A DNA stretch of 64,000 nt from contig NZ_JACYFR010000001.1 in the NCBI RefSeq assembly GCF_014837175.1, positions 1-64,000 on the forward strand, in the 5' to 3' direction. How positions within the stretch are numbered: position 1 is the first letter of the stretch; each line of letters starts with the position of its first letter. The translations under genes and the position numbers were made by a program. This DNA comes from Cellulomonas sp. JH27-2. Lineage in GTDB: Bacteria > Actinomycetota > Actinomycetes > Actinomycetales > Cellulomonadaceae. A model generated the notes under the pieces. It worked only from the letters and a program-made list of their open reading frames with translations. It searched no databases and was not told the origin of the DNA. Shown here one piece after another: positions 9,629-23,801 of the stretch.

Positions 9629-9814
9629 TTACCAGCTGCTCTTGGTGACGCCGGGGAGCTCGCCGCGGTGGGCCATCTCCCGCACGCAGATCCGGCACAG
9701 GCCGAACTTGCGGTACACCGAGTGCGGACGGCCGCAGCGCTGGCAGCGCGTGTAGCCGCGAACCGCGAACTTGGGCTTCGCAGCCGCCTTGTTCTTCAGA
9801 GCGGTCTTCGCCAT
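9629..9814 (-). CDS. rpsN: 30S ribosomal protein S14, zinc-binding (type Z)
   Basis: S14 is a late-assembly protein of the 30S head. The 61-residue product has the CxxC...CxxC zinc ribbon (CQRC and CRIC), marking the short type Z form, unlike the longer zinc-free paralogue many actinobacteria encode elsewhere. It starts 2 bases after the rplE stop. Confidence 0.99.
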   Translation of the reverse strand: MAKTALKNKAAAKPKFAVRGYTRCQRCGRPHSVYRKFGLCRICVREMAHRGELPGVTKSSW

Positions 9815-9816
9815 GG

Positions 9817-10389
9817 TCAGTTCTCCTTGAACGGGAAGCCGAGGAGCTTGAGGAAAGCGCGACCCTCGTCGTCCGTGTCAGCGGTGGTGACGATCGTGAT
9901 GTCCATACCGCGGACACGGTCGATCTTGTCCTGGTCGATCTCGTGGAACATCGACTGCTCCGTGAGGCCGAACGTGTAGTTGCCGTGGCCGTCGAACTGC
10001 TTGGGCGACAGGCCGCGGAAGTCACGGATGCGCGGGAGCGCGGTCGACAGCAGTCGGTCCAGGAACTCCCAGGCACGGTCGCCGCGCAGCGTGACGTGGG
10101 CGCCGATCGGCATGCCCTCGCGCAGCTTGAACTGGGCGATCGACTTGCGGGCCTTGGTGACCTGCGGCTTCTGGCCCGTGATCTGGGTGAGGTCGCGGAT
10201 AGCGCCCTCGATCAGCTTCGAGTCCTTGGCGGCGTCACCGACACCCATGTTGACGACGACCTTGACCAGCCGCGCGACCTGGTTGATGTTCGCGTGGCCG
10301 AAGTCCTTGAACAGGGCCGGCTTGATCTCGTCGTTGTACTTGGTCTTGAGGCGCGGCAGGGCCGGGGCCTCGAGAGTCGTCTCGGTCAT
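9817..10389 (-). CDS. rplE: 50S ribosomal protein L5
   Basis: L5 binds 5S rRNA and contacts the P-site tRNA. The 190-residue product begins [20 protein letters not shown] and has the [16 protein letters not shown] and [18 protein letters not shown] segments. Length is normal. Its ATG overlaps the rplX stop by one base (TGATG). Confidence 0.99.
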   Translation of the reverse strand: MTETTLEAPALPRLKTKYNDEIKPALFKDFGHANINQVARLVKVVVNMGVGDAAKDSKLIEGAIRDLTQITGQKPQVTKARKSIAQFKLREGMPIGAHVTLRGDRAWEFLDRLLSTALPRIRDFRGLSPKQFDGHGNYTFGLTEQSMFHEIDQDKIDRVRGMDITIVTTADTDDEGRAFLKLLGFPFKEN

Positions 10390-10730
10390 CAGACGTCCTT
10401 CCCGGAGCGCTTGGCGACGCGAACGCGAACGTTGCGCGTGCGGCCGTCACGCTCGACCTGCTCGGTGCGGTAGCCGACGCGAGTGCCCTTCTTGGTCTCC
10501 GGGTCCACGAGCATCACGTTGCTGATGTGGATGGGAGCCTCGACGGTCTCGATGCCACCGGTGCGCGTTCCGCGCTGGGTCTGGCCGGCCTTGACGTGCT
10601 TCTGCACGCGCTGGACGCCCTCGACGACGACGCGCTGCGTCTCCGTGAGCACCTCGAGCACGCGGCCCTGGCGGCCCTTGTCACGGCCGGAGATGACGAC
10701 GACGAGGTCGCCCTTCTTGATCTTCGCCAT
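10389..10730 (-). CDS. rplX: 50S ribosomal protein L24
   Basis: L24 starts assembly of the large subunit. The 113-residue product has an N-terminal KOW motif ([18 protein letters not shown]) and the conserved [17 protein letters not shown]. Length is normal. It starts 2 bases after the rplN stop and overlaps rplE by one base. Confidence 0.99.
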   Translation of the reverse strand: MAKIKKGDLVVVISGRDKGRQGRVLEVLTETQRVVVEGVQRVQKHVKAGQTQRGTRTGGIETVEAPIHISNVMLVDPETKKGTRVGYRTEQVERDGRTRNVRVRVAKRSGKDV

Positions 10731-10732
10731 GA

Positions 10733-11101
10733 TCAGATCACCTCCGGTGCCAGCGAGATGATCTTCATGAACTTCTTGTCGCGCAGCTCGCGGCCCACGG
10801 GGCCGAAGATGCGCGTGCCACGGGGCTCGCCGTCGCTCTTGAGGATCACTGCGGCGTTCTCGTCGAACTTGATGTACGAACCGTCGGGCCGGCGCCGCTC
10901 CTTGCGGGTGCGCACGATGACGGCCTTGACGACGTCGCCCTTCTTGACGTTGCCGCCGGGGATCGCGTCCTTGACGGTGGCGACGATGACGTCGCCGATT
11001 CCGGCGTAACGGCGGCCCGAGCCACCGAGAACACGGATGCAGAGAATCTCCTTGGCACCCGTGTTGTCGGCGACGCGCAGTCGCGTCTCCTGCTGGATCA
11101 T
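10733..11101 (-). CDS. rplN: 50S ribosomal protein L14
   Basis: L14 lies at the subunit interface (bridges B5 and B8). The 122-residue product [19 protein letters not shown]... ends in [21 protein letters not shown], as expected. AGGAG lies 7 bases before the ATG. It is the first gene of the spc segment; a hairpin at 11191-11220 separates it from rpsQ. Confidence 0.99.
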   Translation of the reverse strand: MIQQETRLRVADNTGAKEILCIRVLGGSGRRYAGIGDVIVATVKDAIPGGNVKKGDVVKAVIVRTRKERRRPDGSYIKFDENAAVILKSDGEPRGTRIFGPVGRELRDKKFMKIISLAPEVI

Positions 11102-11190
11102 CTACCTACTCCTGTCGTCTGGCGGGTTCTGCGCCGCGCTTCTCGCGAGCAGCCTGGCCGAACGGATAGTTGCCGTGATGCACACGTCGC

Positions 11191-11220
11191 GGCGGGGACC
11201 TTCTTGCGTCGGCCCCCGCC
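11191..11220 (-). terminator. Hairpin between S10 and spc segments
   Basis: A 10-bp stem with one mismatch (11191-11200 with 11211-11220) and a 10-base loop lies 30 bases after the rpsQ stop, at the boundary where the S10 and spc operons are separate units in E. coli. It could be a partial terminator. No clear spc promoter consensus was found between it and rplN. Confidence 0.5.
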
Positions 11221-11250
11221 GCCCGTGGGCAACTTGGGGTGGTGCTGGGC

Positions 11251-11535
11251 TTACTTGGCCTTCTCGAGGACCTCGACCAGACGCCACCGCTTGGTGGCGG
11301 AGAGCGGCCGCGTCTCCATGATCAGCACGAGGTCGCCCACGCCCGCCGAGCCCTGCTCGTCGTGCGCCTTGACCTTGCTGGTGCGTCGGATGACCTTGCC
11401 GTAGAGCGGGTGCTTGACCCGGTCCTCGACCTCGACCACGACGGTCTTGTCCATCTTGTCGCTCACGACGTAGCCCCGACGCGTCTTGCGGTACGCGCGG
11501 TGCTCGGCCGTGGCGGTGGTGTGCTTGTCGTTCAT
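11251..11535 (-). CDS. rpsQ: 30S ribosomal protein S17
   Basis: S17 is a primary 16S rRNA-binding protein. The 94-residue product [17 protein letters not shown]... is an OB-fold with [19 protein letters not shown] and [13 protein letters not shown]. The ATG at 11535 lies 7 bases after the rpmC stop with GAGG upstream; an in-frame extension into rpmC is rejected. Length is normal. It is the last gene of the S10 segment. Confidence 0.98.
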   Translation of the reverse strand: MNDKHTTATAEHRAYRKTRRGYVVSDKMDKTVVVEVEDRVKHPLYGKVIRRTSKVKAHDEQGSAGVGDLVLIMETRPLSATKRWRLVEVLEKAK

Positions 11536-11542
11536 GTCAGCC

Positions 11543-11782
11543 TCACTCGCTCGCGGTCGGAGCGGTACGGATGCCGAGCTCACGCTCGCGCAGGATCGTG
11601 TAGATCCGGGCGATGTCGCGGCGCACGGCCTTGAGCCGCCCGTGGCTCTCGAGCTGACCGGTGGCCGACTGGAAGCGGAGGTTGAAAAGCTCCTCCTTGG
11701 ACTTCTTCAGCTCGGCAACCAGCTTCTCGTCGTCAAAGGCGTCGAGCTCGGTGGGAGCCAGGTCCTTGGTTCCGATAGTCAT
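11543..11782 (-). CDS. rpmC: 50S ribosomal protein L29
   Basis: L29 surrounds the peptide exit tunnel and forms part of the docking site for trigger factor and SRP. The 79-residue product has the helical hairpin core ([18 protein letters not shown], then [19 protein letters not shown]). Length is normal for actinobacteria. Its start overlaps the rplP stop by one base. Confidence 0.98.
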   Translation of the reverse strand: MTIGTKDLAPTELDAFDDEKLVAELKKSKEELFNLRFQSATGQLESHGRLKAVRRDIARIYTILRERELGIRTAPTASE

Positions 11783-12198
11783 CAGTTACCACCCTCGCGA
11801 ACCACAAAACGGGTCTTCATGGGGAGCTTGTGCTGCGCGCGACGCATGGCCTCGCGGGCGAGCTCCTCCGGGACGCCGGCGAGCTCGAACATCACTCGGC
11901 CGGGCTTGACGTTGGCGATCCACCACTCGGGGGAACCCTTACCGGAACCCATGCGGGTCTCGGCGGGCTTCTTGGTGAGCGGACGGTCCGGGTAGATGTT
12001 GATCCAGACCTTGCCGCCACGCTTGATGTGGCGGGTCATCGCGATACGAGCAGCCTCGATCTGACGGTTGGTGACGTAGGCGGGCTCGAGGGCCTGGATG
12101 CCGTACTCACCGAACGTGATCGACGTACCACCGGTCGCGGCGCCGGAGCGCCCGGGGTGGTGCTGCTTGCGGTGCTTCAGCCTGCGCGGGATAAGCAC
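11782..12198 (-). CDS. rplP: 50S ribosomal protein L16
   Basis: L16 helps form the A-site tRNA binding region. The 138-residue product starts [19 protein letters not shown] (GTG start) and keeps [19 protein letters not shown] and [12 protein letters not shown]. Length is normal. It begins 3 bases after the rpsC stop. Confidence 0.99.
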   Translation of the reverse strand: MLIPRRLKHRKQHHPGRSGAATGGTSITFGEYGIQALEPAYVTNRQIEAARIAMTRHIKRGGKVWINIYPDRPLTKKPAETRMGSGKGSPEWWIANVKPGRVMFELAGVPEELAREAMRRAQHKLPMKTRFVVREGGN

Positions 12199-12201
12199 GG
12201 C

Positions 12202-13035
12202 TCAGGCCTCCGTTCCGGACTCGGGGGTCGCCTCGGGGTTGGCCTCGACGGCACCCTCGGCCGCGGGGGCCTCAGTGCGCTCACGACGAGGGCCACCGGC
12301 ACGGGGACCGCGGTCTCCACCGCGCTCGCCGCGGTCACCACGCGGGCCGCGCGACGGACGAGGAGCCTGCGTCGCCTGCTCGCGGGCGAACTCCTTCTCC
12401 GTCATGTCGCCCTTGTAGATCCAGACCTTGACACCGATGCGACCGAAGGTGGTACGGGCCTCGAAGAACCCGTAGTCGATGTTCGCGCGCAGCGTGTGCA
12501 GCGGCACACGACCCTCGCGGTAGAACTCCGTCCGGCTCATCTCCGCGCCACCGAGGCGGCCGGAGACCTGCACGCGGATGCCCTTGGCGCCGGCGCGCTG
12601 CGCCGACTGGATGCCCTTGCGCATGGCGCGACGGAACGAGACACGGCTCGCCAGCTGCTCGGCGATGCCCTGGGCGACCAGCTGGGCCTCGATCTCGGCG
12701 TTCTTGACCTCGAGGATGTTCAGCTGGACCTGCTTGCCCGTGAGCTTCTCGAGCTCGCCACGGATGCGGTCGGCCTCCGCGCCACGACGCCCGATGACGA
12801 TGCCCGGGCGGGCGGTGTGGATGTCGACGCGAACGCGGTCACGCGTGCGCTCGATCTCGACCTTGGCGATGCCCGCACGCTCGAGGCCGGTGCCCATGAG
12901 CTTACGGATCTGCACGTCCTCGCGGACGTAGTCGCGGTAGCGCTGACCCGGCTTGGTCGAGTCGGCGAACCACCGCGAACGGTGATCGGTGGTGATGCCC
13001 AGGCGATACCCGAGCGGGTTGACCTTCTGTCCCAC
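12202..13035 (-). CDS. rpsC: 30S ribosomal protein S3
   Basis: S3 forms part of the mRNA entry channel and its helicase. The 277-residue product has an N-terminal KH domain with the [10 protein letters not shown] segment and a C-terminal domain ([20 protein letters not shown]). The last 55 residues are a Gly/Arg/Asp- then Glu/Ala-rich low-complexity tail, common in actinobacteria. The GTG start overlaps the rplV stop by one base (TAGTG). Confidence 0.98.
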   Translation of the reverse strand: MGQKVNPLGYRLGITTDHRSRWFADSTKPGQRYRDYVREDVQIRKLMGTGLERAGIAKVEIERTRDRVRVDIHTARPGIVIGRRGAEADRIRGELEKLTGKQVQLNILEVKNAEIEAQLVAQGIAEQLASRVSFRRAMRKGIQSAQRAGAKGIRVQVSGRLGGAEMSRTEFYREGRVPLHTLRANIDYGFFEARTTFGRIGVKVWIYKGDMTEKEFAREQATQAPRPSRGPRGDRGERGGDRGPRAGGPRRERTEAPAAEGAVEANPEATPESGTEA

Positions 13036-13406
13036 TATCGGGTCCGTCCCTTCGTGCTCTGGCGCTCGCTGACGACCACGGTGATGTGGCTCGAACGCTT
13101 GAGGATCTGGCTCGCACGGCCCTGCGCCCGGGGGCGGAACCGCTTGAGGGTGGGCCCCTCGTCGACGAAGACCTCGGAGATGTAGAGGTCCGCCTCGTCG
13201 AGGCGCTCACTGTTGCGCTTGGCACCCTCGACCGCGTTCGCGATCGCGGACTGCACCGTCTTGAGGACGGGCTCCGCTGCAGACTGCGGTGCGAACTTCA
13301 GCACCGCGACGGCCTCGCCGGCCTGCTTGCCACGGATGAGGTCCACGACGCGCCGGGCCTTCTGGGGAGTGACGCGGACGAACCGCGCGCTCGCCTTGGC
13401 TTCCAT
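13035..13406 (-). CDS. rplV: 50S ribosomal protein L22
   Basis: L22 lines the peptide exit tunnel; its loop is a site of macrolide resistance in other bacteria. The 123-residue product from the ATG at 13406 ([18 protein letters not shown]) keeps [10 protein letters not shown] and the loop region near [10 protein letters not shown]. An upstream GTG would add 13 residues but lacks support. AGGA precedes the chosen ATG. It overlaps rpsC by one base. Confidence 0.97.
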   Translation of the reverse strand: MEAKASARFVRVTPQKARRVVDLIRGKQAGEAVAVLKFAPQSAAEPVLKTVQSAIANAVEGAKRNSERLDEADLYISEVFVDEGPTLKRFRPRAQGRASQILKRSSHITVVVSERQSTKGRTR

Positions 13407-13458
13407 TGCTGTCCTGCTCTCTTGTCTCTGCCGCTCGGGCGTCACCTGCTGACCGGGG

Positions 13459-13740
13459 TCAGCGGCGACGGCCCTTACGGTCGTCCTTCTCGTGGCCGCG
13501 GAACGTCCGCGTCGGGGCGAACTCGCCGAGCTTGTGCCCGACCATCGACTCCGTCACGAACACCGGGGTGTGCTTGCGTCCGTCGTGCACGGCAAAGGTG
13601 TGGCCGAGGAAGTCCGGGGTGATCACCGAACGGCGCGACCACGTCTTGATGACGTTCTTCGTGCCGGCCGTGTTCTGGACATCGACCTTCTTCTGCAGGT
13701 GACCGTCGACGAACGGGCCCTTCTTCAGGCTACGTGGCAT
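13459..13740 (-). CDS. rpsS: 30S ribosomal protein S19
   Basis: S19 is a 30S head protein near the A site. The 93-residue product [18 protein letters not shown]... shows [21 protein letters not shown] and a basic C-terminal tail. Length is normal. It lies between rplB and rplV, as usual. Confidence 0.99.
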   Translation of the reverse strand: MPRSLKKGPFVDGHLQKKVDVQNTAGTKNVIKTWSRRSVITPDFLGHTFAVHDGRKHTPVFVTESMVGHKLGEFAPTRTFRGHEKDDRKGRRR

Positions 13741-13752
13741 CTCAGGCTCCTA

Positions 13753-14592
<840 letters not shown>

Positions 14593-14610
14593 GAGTTCTC
14601 AGTCCTTCGA

Positions 14611-14913
14611 TCAGCCGACCGGACCGCCGAAGATGTCGATCGTTCCCTCGCGGAGGGTGACGATCGCACGCTTCGTGTCCTTGCGGCGGCCGGTGCCGAA
14701 ACGGGTCCGACGGGACTTGCCCTGTCGGTTCGCGGTGTTGACCGAGTCGACCTTGACGCCGAAGACCTGCTCGACAGCGATCTTGATCTCAGTCTTGTTG
14801 GCACGCGGGTCGACGAGGAAGGTGTACTTCCCCTCGTCCAGCAGGCCGTAGCTCTTCTCCGACACGACGGGGGCGAGCAGGATGTCGCGCGGGTTCTTCC
14901 CGAGGTCGCTCAC
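14611..14913 (-). CDS. rplW: 50S ribosomal protein L23
   Basis: L23 is the main exit-tunnel docking protein for trigger factor and SRP. The 100-residue product has [20 protein letters not shown] and the [17 protein letters not shown] segment. The GTG start at 14913 overlaps the rplD stop (GTGA). Length is normal. Confidence 0.99.
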   Translation of the reverse strand: MSDLGKNPRDILLAPVVSEKSYGLLDEGKYTFLVDPRANKTEIKIAVEQVFGVKVDSVNTANRQGKSRRTRFGTGRRKDTKRAIVTLREGTIDIFGGPVG

Positions 14914-15569
14914 TTGGACTCCTCCTTCGCGCCCTTGACGGGGCCAGCGAGGAACGCGTCGAGCGCGCCCTGCGTGAAGACGACGTCATCCGAGATGAGC
15001 ACGTCGTACGTGTTGAGCTGGTCGGCGACGAGCAGGTGGACCCGCTCGACGTTGCGCAGCGACTTCCACGTGATCTCGTCCGAACGCTCGACGACGACCA
15101 GCACGTTCTTGCGACCCGAGAGGTTCTCGAGCACGGCCAGAGCGGACTTCGTCGACGGCGCGGTCCCGGGCGCGAAGCCCGACACCACGTGGACGCGACC
15201 GGCGCGGGCGCGGTCCGAGAGAGCACCACGGAGCGCCGCGGCCTTCATCTTCTTGGGCGTGCGCTGGCTGTAGTCACGCGGCGTGGGGCCGTGGACGACG
15301 CCACCACCGGCGAACTGGGGCGCACGGGTCGAACCCTGGCGGGCGCGGCCGGTGCCCTTCTGCTTGTACGGCTTGCGGCCGCCACCACGGACCTCGCCAC
15401 GAGACTTCGTGTCGTGCGTGCCCTGGCGAGCCGCCGCGAGCTGCGCGACGACGACCTGGTGGATCAGCGGAACATTGGTCTGCACGTCGAAGACGTCGGC
15501 GGGAAGCTCGGCCTGGCCGGCCTTCGCACCCTTCGCGTCCAGGACGTCGACGGTCAGCGTGTCACTCAT
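14910..15569 (-). CDS. rplD: 50S ribosomal protein L4
   Basis: L4 lines the exit tunnel; in E. coli it also represses the S10 operon through its leader. The 219-residue product has [20 protein letters not shown] and the tunnel loop [20 protein letters not shown]. The ATG at 15569 gives [15 protein letters not shown] three codons upstream, overlapping the rplC stop, is an alternative and has a closer purine-rich site, so the start is uncertain by three residues. Confidence 0.97.
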   Translation of the reverse strand: MSDTLTVDVLDAKGAKAGQAELPADVFDVQTNVPLIHQVVVAQLAAARQGTHDTKSRGEVRGGGRKPYKQKGTGRARQGSTRAPQFAGGGVVHGPTPRDYSQRTPKKMKAAALRGALSDRARAGRVHVVSGFAPGTAPSTKSALAVLENLSGRKNVLVVVERSDEITWKSLRNVERVHLLVADQLNTYDVLISDDVVFTQGALDAFLAGPVKGAKEESK

Positions 15570-15574
15570 CGTGT

Positions 15575-16234
15575 TCACGCACCCTTCGCAGCGGAACGCA
15601 CGACGACGACGCCACCCTTGGGGCCGGGAACGGCACCCTTGACGAGGATCAGGCCCCGCTCGGCGTCGACCGCGTGCACGGTCAGGTTCTGGGTGGTCTG
15701 GCGGGCGACGCCCATCCGACCGGCCATCTTGATGCCCTTGAACACGCGCGACGGCGTCGATGCGCCACCGATCGAGCCGGGCTTGCGGTGGTTCTTGTGC
15801 GCACCGTGGGACGCGCCGACTCCGTGGAAGCCGTGGCGCTTCATGACACCGGCGGTGCCCTTGCCCTTGGTGGTGCCGATGACGTCGACGATCTGGCCGG
15901 CCTCGAAGGCCGCCGCGGTGATCTCCTGACCGAGCGCGAACTCGGCAGCGTCGGACGTACGGATCTCGGCCACGTGCCGGCGCGGGGTGACCCCGGCCTT
16001 CTCGAAGTGGCCCTTCAGCGGCTTGGTGACCTTGCGGGGGTCGATCTGGCCGTAGGCCAGCTGGACCGCAGCGTAGCCGTCAGCGTCAGCGGAGCGCACC
16101 TGGGTGACGACGTTCGTACCGACCTCGACGACCGTCACCGGGACGAGGCGACCGGCCTCGTCCCAGAGCTGGGTCATGCCGAGCTTGCGGCCGAGCAGTG
16201 CCTTCACGGGGCGCTCGTTCTGCTGGGTAACCAT
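15575..16234 (-). CDS. rplC: 50S ribosomal protein L3
   Basis: L3 reaches toward the peptidyl transferase centre and helps start large-subunit assembly. The 219-residue product has [16 protein letters not shown] and the conserved [19 protein letters not shown] loop, which carries a methylated Gln in other species. ATG at 16234 follows AAGGAA. Length is normal. Confidence 0.99.
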   Translation of the reverse strand: MVTQQNERPVKALLGRKLGMTQLWDEAGRLVPVTVVEVGTNVVTQVRSADADGYAAVQLAYGQIDPRKVTKPLKGHFEKAGVTPRRHVAEIRTSDAAEFALGQEITAAAFEAGQIVDVIGTTKGKGTAGVMKRHGFHGVGASHGAHKNHRKPGSIGGASTPSRVFKGIKMAGRMGVARQTTQNLTVHAVDAERGLILVKGAVPGPKGGVVVVRSAAKGA

Positions 16235-16256
16235 AGAAATCAGTTCCTTCCCAGCG

Positions 16257-16565
16257 TCAGAGCTTGATCTCGATGTTCACGTCCGCGGGCAGGTCGAGAC
16301 GCATGAGCGAGTCGACGGCCTTCGGCGTGGGATCGATGATGTCGATGAGCCGCTTGTGCGTGCGCATCTCGAAGTGCTCGCGGCTGTCCTTGTACTTGTG
16401 GGGCGACCGGATGACGCAGAAAACGTTCTTCTCCGTCGGCAACGGCACCGGACCCACGACCGACGCACCAGCGCGAGTCACCGTGTCGACGATCTTGCGC
16501 GCCGAGCTGTCGATGACCTCGTGGTCGTAGGACTTGAGCCTGATGCGGATCTTCTGTCCCGCCAT
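16257..16565 (-). CDS. rpsJ: 30S ribosomal protein S10
   Basis: S10 (NusE) is a 30S head protein and a transcription antitermination partner of NusG, which is also in this window. The 102-residue product [20 protein letters not shown]... shows [21 protein letters not shown]. Length is normal. It is first in the S10 operon, preceded by a leader of about 210 bases from the proposed promoter. Confidence 0.99.
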   Translation of the reverse strand: MAGQKIRIRLKSYDHEVIDSSARKIVDTVTRAGASVVGPVPLPTEKNVFCVIRSPHKYKDSREHFEMRTHKRLIDIIDPTPKAVDSLMRLDLPADVNIEIKL

Positions 16566-16889
16566 GGCGTCGTCTCAATCTCTCTCTTCGAACCGATCCG
16601 TCCGACCCCCGCACTCGGGCGTGTCGCATTTCGCGCCACACCGTTGCGCTGCGTACCGTCAGGCACGAGGTCGGTGGTTGTTGTCGAACGTCCACCACCG
16701 GGTTGACCCCGGGGTCCTGCCGTTCGCCACGTCTGTCAGCCCAGCTGGCCGAGCGCGCACGAACGCGCCACCTCAGCGGGCAACTTGACTAGTCTGCCAG
16801 AGACACCCAGCAATGGCCAATTCCCTGCGTCACACCGCCCGCACCGACACCCGTGATCTCCCCCACACCCCCGGCGGCGCGACCGCGCG
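16566..16889. other. S10 operon leader and promoter region
   Basis: No gene is seen here. On the minus strand the proposed promoter (16786-16813) would give a leader of about 210 bases before rpsJ. It contains a hairpin with a 7-bp stem (16672-16678 with 16694-16700) and an adjacent CCGGG/CCCGG pair. Whether it takes part in L4-type autoregulation cannot be decided from sequence. Confidence 0.45.
16786..16813 (-). promoter_or_regulatory. Possible rpsJ (S10 operon) promoter
   Basis: On the minus strand TTGCTG (16808-16813) and TAGTCA (16786-16791) are 16 bases apart. The -10 is imperfect. The position upstream of a long leader is where the S10 promoter is expected. Confidence 0.4.
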
Positions 16890-17891
16890 TCAGGCGGCAC
16901 GACCGCGCGTGGCGCTCGACGCGCGGTCGACGCGGGAGACGCGCGGTCGAGGCGATCCGTCGACGAGCACGCCGGCATTACGGAGGTGGGCCGCGAAAAG
17001 CGCCGGGTCAAGCGCTGTTCGCCACGTCCAGCGCGTGACGCCCAGCCCGGTCGCGCGGATCGCGTCCTCGCGCCGCTTCTCGCTCCAGAGTCGCTCCTCG
17101 AGCGGGCGCCCATCGGCGATCCCGTCCATGCGGTACTTCAGGCGCCCGTCGAACTCGCCCACGAGCCCGAGCGCCGGCCAGTAGAAGTCGACACGACCTA
17201 CGAGGCGGTCGTCGACGCGCACCTCGTGCTGCAGGTCGGGTAGCGAGACCGCGAGCTCGATCATCCGCGCGCGGCTGAGCTACTCCCCTACCGACTCCGC
17301 ACGAGCATCGGCCGCAGCGACGACGCGCCGTGCGCGTGCAGCGCCCCGCCTCGACCCCAGTGTCTCGGCCCCCGCTGCCAGCGCGTCTGACGTCGTCAGC
17401 TCGGCGCGCAGCGCGTGGTCGGCCATCGCGAGGCCAGTGGCGAACGGTGCGACGCGTGCGACACCGAGCACCGTGGTCGCCGGATCCGTGACGGTGAAGC
17501 CGTCGCGAACGTCTGTCGGCGGGTCGAGGTCGGTCCCGTGCACGACCACACCCCGCCAGGAACGCCCGCCGCTCGCGCCGCGCGCCACGACGTGCACCGA
17601 CTCCGGCCATCGGCCCACCAACGGCAGGCCCCAGAGAGCCGCCGCGGAGTAGTGGGAGAAGACCGGAGCGGTGAGCGTCCGCGCGGCGGCCATGACGGTC
17701 TGCCGGTAGCGAGCCTCGTCGGACATCGCCGCCCACACCTGCGCGTCCACGTACGCGCCCGGGCGGATCCGCGTCATCAGTGCTGCCGCGCGCGCCGTCC
17801 TCAACGCGCGGTCGTCGAGCCCTGCCGCGCGCGCATCCTCGGTCAGCACCACACCCCTGCGCGCCAGCGCGCGCACCGCCTCGTCATCCAC
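16890..17891 (-). pseudogene. AbiEi-like / DUF559-type protein gene split by an in-frame amber codon
   Basis: Two frames (17280-17891, 203 residues; 16890-17264, 124 residues) lie in the same register, separated only by a TAG at 17280-17282 and five sense codons. The first part has an N-terminal winged-helix-like region as in AbiEi-family antitoxin/regulator proteins (GVVLTEDARAAGLDDRALR, then IRPGAYVDAQVW). The second resembles the DUF559/Vsr-type endonuclease-like domain (HEVRVDDRLVGRVDFYWP, LVGEFDGRLKYR). In such fused proteins a serine normally follows ESxGE; here ESVGE-stop-LSRAR suggests TCG changed to TAG. The whole would be about 333 residues. It could be a pseudogene, two separate polypeptides or a readthrough product. 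It sits alone between rpsJ and tuf with no partner toxin. Confidence 0.75.
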
Positions 17892-18087
17892 CAGGCCACC
17901 GTGGCACCGCTGGATCCGTCACGATGGCGGTCATCCACAGCGCCGCACATCTCATGACCGGCCCACCCGCCCGCACCCGCGCAACGTGGGCCGCGACCCA
18001 CCGCGGGTCCGGCGGCGGCGACGCGCGGCGCATACAACGCACGCCGGCGACGGACGACCCGCCGTCGCGGTCCGGTGTGCGGGCGTG

Positions 18088-18120
18088 GCGATGGGCCGGT
18101 CCGCGGTGGACCGGCCCATC
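18088..18120 (-). terminator. Terminator after the 18132 gene
   Basis: A perfect 14-bp stem (18088-18101 with 18107-18120) with a 5-base loop lies 11 bases after the stop of the membrane-anchored protein gene. The rest of the gap 17892-18087 shows no gene. Confidence 0.8.
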
Positions 18121-18131
18121 GATGGAGCACG

Positions 18132-18908
18132 TCAGGGGTGGTCGATGGTGAGGGTGGACAGGCCACCACCCACCTTGAGCTCGTAGCGGTCGTCGCCGAG
18201 CTGCTCGGTCTTGAGCGTCGTGCCGCTCCCGACGCCCTGCGTGGCCTTGCCGTCGACGGTCGCGGTGCCGATGCCCGAGGTGACGTCGACCTGGGCGCCG
18301 ACTCCGTCTGGCAGGTGCACGGCCAGGTCCTGCGCACCGCCCGGCTGGTCGATCGTCACGGCACCGTCAGGCTTGGGCAGCGTGAGCTCGATCGTCCGGG
18401 TACCGCCGGCGAGGGTGAGGTCGGTCAGCTTGCCGGCACCGAGATCGGCCGTGAGCGTGTCCAGGCTCGAGGAGATCTCCAGCGTCCACGCCACGTCCGG
18501 CGCAAGCCGCAGCGCGACCTCGTCGCCCGAGCCGAGGTGGAGCTTGTCGGCGCCGTCCGCCGTGGGCTGCTGCCCCGTGGTCGCGTCGGCCGTCAGCAGG
18601 TTGGCACTCGGGGCGTCTGCCGTGATCGTCAGCGCTCGGACGGAGCCGTCGATCGCGAGCGTCGCCTCGGTGGCGCTGCCGCGGTCGATGCGGACCGGGT
18701 CCCCCGTGGGGCCGTCGCCATCGCCCGCCCACGGCTTGATGACGATCAGGGCGATCGCCACGGCGACCGCGACGGCTGCTGCGACGACGATCCAGGCCGT
18801 GCGCGCGGGGGGCCGACTGCTCCGCGTGGAGGATCGTCGGGTGGTCATCGTCGACGAGCCGGTACTCGACTCGCCCGTTCCCGCGTCGTTGCGGTCGGGG
18901 GTATCCAT
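18132..18908 (-). CDS. Membrane-anchored adhesin-like (DUF4097-type) protein
   Basis: I do not recognise a specific function. The 258-residue product from ATG 18908 ([10 protein letters not shown]) has a Ser/Thr/Arg-rich cytoplasmic N-terminus of about 37 residues, one membrane segment (about 38-57) and an outside domain of alternating beta strands rich in Gly, Asp and Thr. It resembles the putative auto-transporter adhesin/DUF4097 beta-helix folds of actinobacterial membrane proteins. No strong ribosome-binding site precedes either this start or a downstream ATG at 18848, so the N-terminus is uncertain. It follows the tuf terminator and has its own terminator, so it is probably a single-gene unit. 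Confidence 0.75.
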   Translation of the reverse strand: MDTPDRNDAGTGESSTGSSTMTTRRSSTRSSRPPARTAWIVVAAAVAVAVAIALIVIKPWAGDGDGPTGDPVRIDRGSATEATLAIDGSVRALTITADAPSANLLTADATTGQQPTADGADKLHLGSGDEVALRLAPDVAWTLEISSSLDTLTADLGAGKLTDLTLAGGTRTIELTLPKPDGAVTIDQPGGAQDLAVHLPDGVGAQVDVTSGIGTATVDGKATQGVGSGTTLKTEQLGDDRYELKVGGGLSTLTIDHP

Positions 18909-18992
18909 GGCGGAGATGGTAGCGATCCCACGCCCGCTTTTCACCCGCTTGTCCGCTCTGCGGGATCCGCCCGGAAAGCGAGCGGGTACGCA

Positions 18993-19026
18993 GGAAGGCC
19001 CGGACGCCGAAGCGCCCGGGCCTTCC
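18993..19026 (-). terminator. Terminator after tuf (end of str operon)
   Basis: An 11-bp outer stem (18993-19003 with 19016-19026) and a 3-bp inner stem close on CGAA, with one internal mismatch. It begins 27 bases after the tuf stop. Confidence 0.85.
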
Positions 19027-19053
19027 CGGTGTTCCTACCCCGAAGGGCTCAGA

Positions 19054-20247
<1,194 letters not shown>

Positions 20248-20366
20248 TGGGTGTCCTCCTCAGGACTTGGTAGAGATTGCCCGTCTGCGATACCGAACGG
20301 TACCTGCCAGGCGCGCGTCCTACGGGTCGGTTTATGTGATGGAACTACAGGGTTCGACCTGTGGGA

Positions 20367-22469
<2,103 letters not shown>

Positions 22470-22550
22470 GTTGGTTGCCCCTTGTCGGTTGGCTCGTGGA
22501 GGTGCCGCGTGCCCGCCCGCATCGGGGCGGACGGGCCGCGGCTGCCGGGA

Positions 22551-23021
22551 TTACCAGCGGTAGTGCGCGAAGGCCTTGTTGGACTCGGCCATCTTGTGCA
22601 TGTCCTCGCGGCGCTTGACCGCGGCACCGAGGCCGTTCGAGGCGTCGAGGATCTCGTTCATGAGGCGCTCGGTCATCGTCTTCTCGCGGCGGGCGCGGGA
22701 GTAGTCGGTGAGCCAGCGCAGCGCGAGCGTCGTCTGGCGGACCGGACGGACCTCGACGGGCACCTGGTACGTCGCACCACCGACGCGGCGCGAACGCACC
22801 TCGAGCGACGGGCGGACGTTGTCGAGCGCGCGCTTGAGCACGACGACCGGGTCGCCCTGCGTCTTCTCACGGACGCCCTCGAGGGCGCCGTAGACGATCG
22901 ACTCGGCGACGGACTTCTTGCCGTCGAGCAGGATCTTGTTGATCAGCTGCGTGACGACCGGGGACCCGTAGACGGGGTCAGCGATCAGCGGCCGCTTGGG
23001 GGCCGGACCCTTGCGAGGCAT
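22551..23021 (-). CDS. rpsG: 30S ribosomal protein S7
   Basis: S7 nucleates assembly of the 30S head and forms part of the E site. The 156-residue product [20 protein letters not shown]... has the S7 core ([17 protein letters not shown], then [17 protein letters not shown]) and ends FAHYRW. Its ATG overlaps the rpsL stop by one base, indicating coupled translation. Confidence 0.99.
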   Translation of the reverse strand: MPRKGPAPKRPLIADPVYGSPVVTQLINKILLDGKKSVAESIVYGALEGVREKTQGDPVVVLKRALDNVRPSLEVRSRRVGGATYQVPVEVRPVRQTTLALRWLTDYSRARREKTMTERLMNEILDASNGLGAAVKRREDMHKMAESNKAFAHYRW

Positions 23022-23392
23022 CAGCCCACCTTCTTCGCGCCGTAGCGGCTGCGCGCCTGCTTGCGGTTCTTGACGCCCTGCGTGTCGAGGGCGCCGCGGA
23101 CGATCTTGTAGCGGACACCGGGGAGGTCCTTCACACGACCACCGCGCACGAGCACGATGGAGTGCTCCTGCAGGTTGTGGCCGACGCCCGGGATGTACGC
23201 CGTGACCTCGACCTGGCTCGAGAGGCGAACGCGCGCGACCTTGCGGAGGGCGGAGTTCGGCTTCTTCGGGGTCGTGGTGTAGACGCGGGTGCACACACCG
23301 CGTCGCTGGGGGCTGCCCTTGAGGGCAGGCGTCTTCGACTTGTTCGTCTTCGCCTGCCGGCCCTTGCGGACCAGCTGCTGGATCGTAGGCAC
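23021..23392 (-). CDS. rpsL: 30S ribosomal protein S12
   Basis: S12 is at the decoding centre. The 123-residue product (GTG start; [14 protein letters not shown]) carries the streptomycin-related segments [17 protein letters not shown] and [11 protein letters not shown] with the usual Lys residues, so no ribosomal streptomycin-resistance change is apparent. GGAG lies 5 bases before the GTG. First gene of the str operon with a leader of about 280 bases. Confidence 0.99.
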   Translation of the reverse strand: MPTIQQLVRKGRQAKTNKSKTPALKGSPQRRGVCTRVYTTTPKKPNSALRKVARVRLSSQVEVTAYIPGVGHNLQEHSIVLVRGGRVKDLPGVRYKIVRGALDTQGVKNRKQARSRYGAKKVG

Positions 23393-23801
23393 TACGTCTC
23401 CGTCTGTTGGATGAGCTCTGGTCGACCGGATCCCGTCACCCTGGACGGCCGGCATGTTCGAGGAGTGCCGCCCGTCGCGCGGCTGCCTCGGTGGTCTGGA
23501 GTCCCGAACCGACCCCCGCGCCCGGGCGTGTCGCCCCGCTCCCCGGCGGCACCGGCCATCCAGGTAGACCTGGCTGATTCGGCTTCGCTCGGCGGCGGTT
23601 CTCCACCCGGTGCACGTCCCCGGACGAGTCCGGATCGTGTGCACGCACGAGGGCCCGACGGCGCGGGCACGGTGTCCTACGCTACCTGCCACCTCGATGG
23701 GCGTCAAAGTGGCTGACCAGCGGCCCCTCGCCTCGCGTGCGCGGGTCACACCACGTCATCGACGCTACGCCTTCGTGACGCCGCGCACCAGGGACCAAAG
23801 A
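23393..23801. other. str operon leader and promoter region
   Basis: No gene is seen. From the promoter at 23679-23707 the minus-strand transcript would have a leader of roughly 280 bases before rpsL, containing short palindromes such as CCAGG/CCTGG near 23568. The remainder up to the rpoC terminator shows nothing recognisable. Confidence 0.5.
23679..23707 (-). promoter_or_regulatory. Promoter of rpsL-rpsG-fusA-tuf
   Basis: On the minus strand TTGACG (23702-23707) and TAGCGT (23679-23684) are separated by exactly 17 bases: a strong match to the primary-sigma consensus. It lies just downstream of the rpoC terminator and reads into the str operon. Confidence 0.8.

Noticed and set aside
16890-18908. 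A complete AbiE-type toxin-antitoxin pair
   Set aside because: Only the AbiEi-like part is present; no AbiEii nucleotidyltransferase gene is adjacent.
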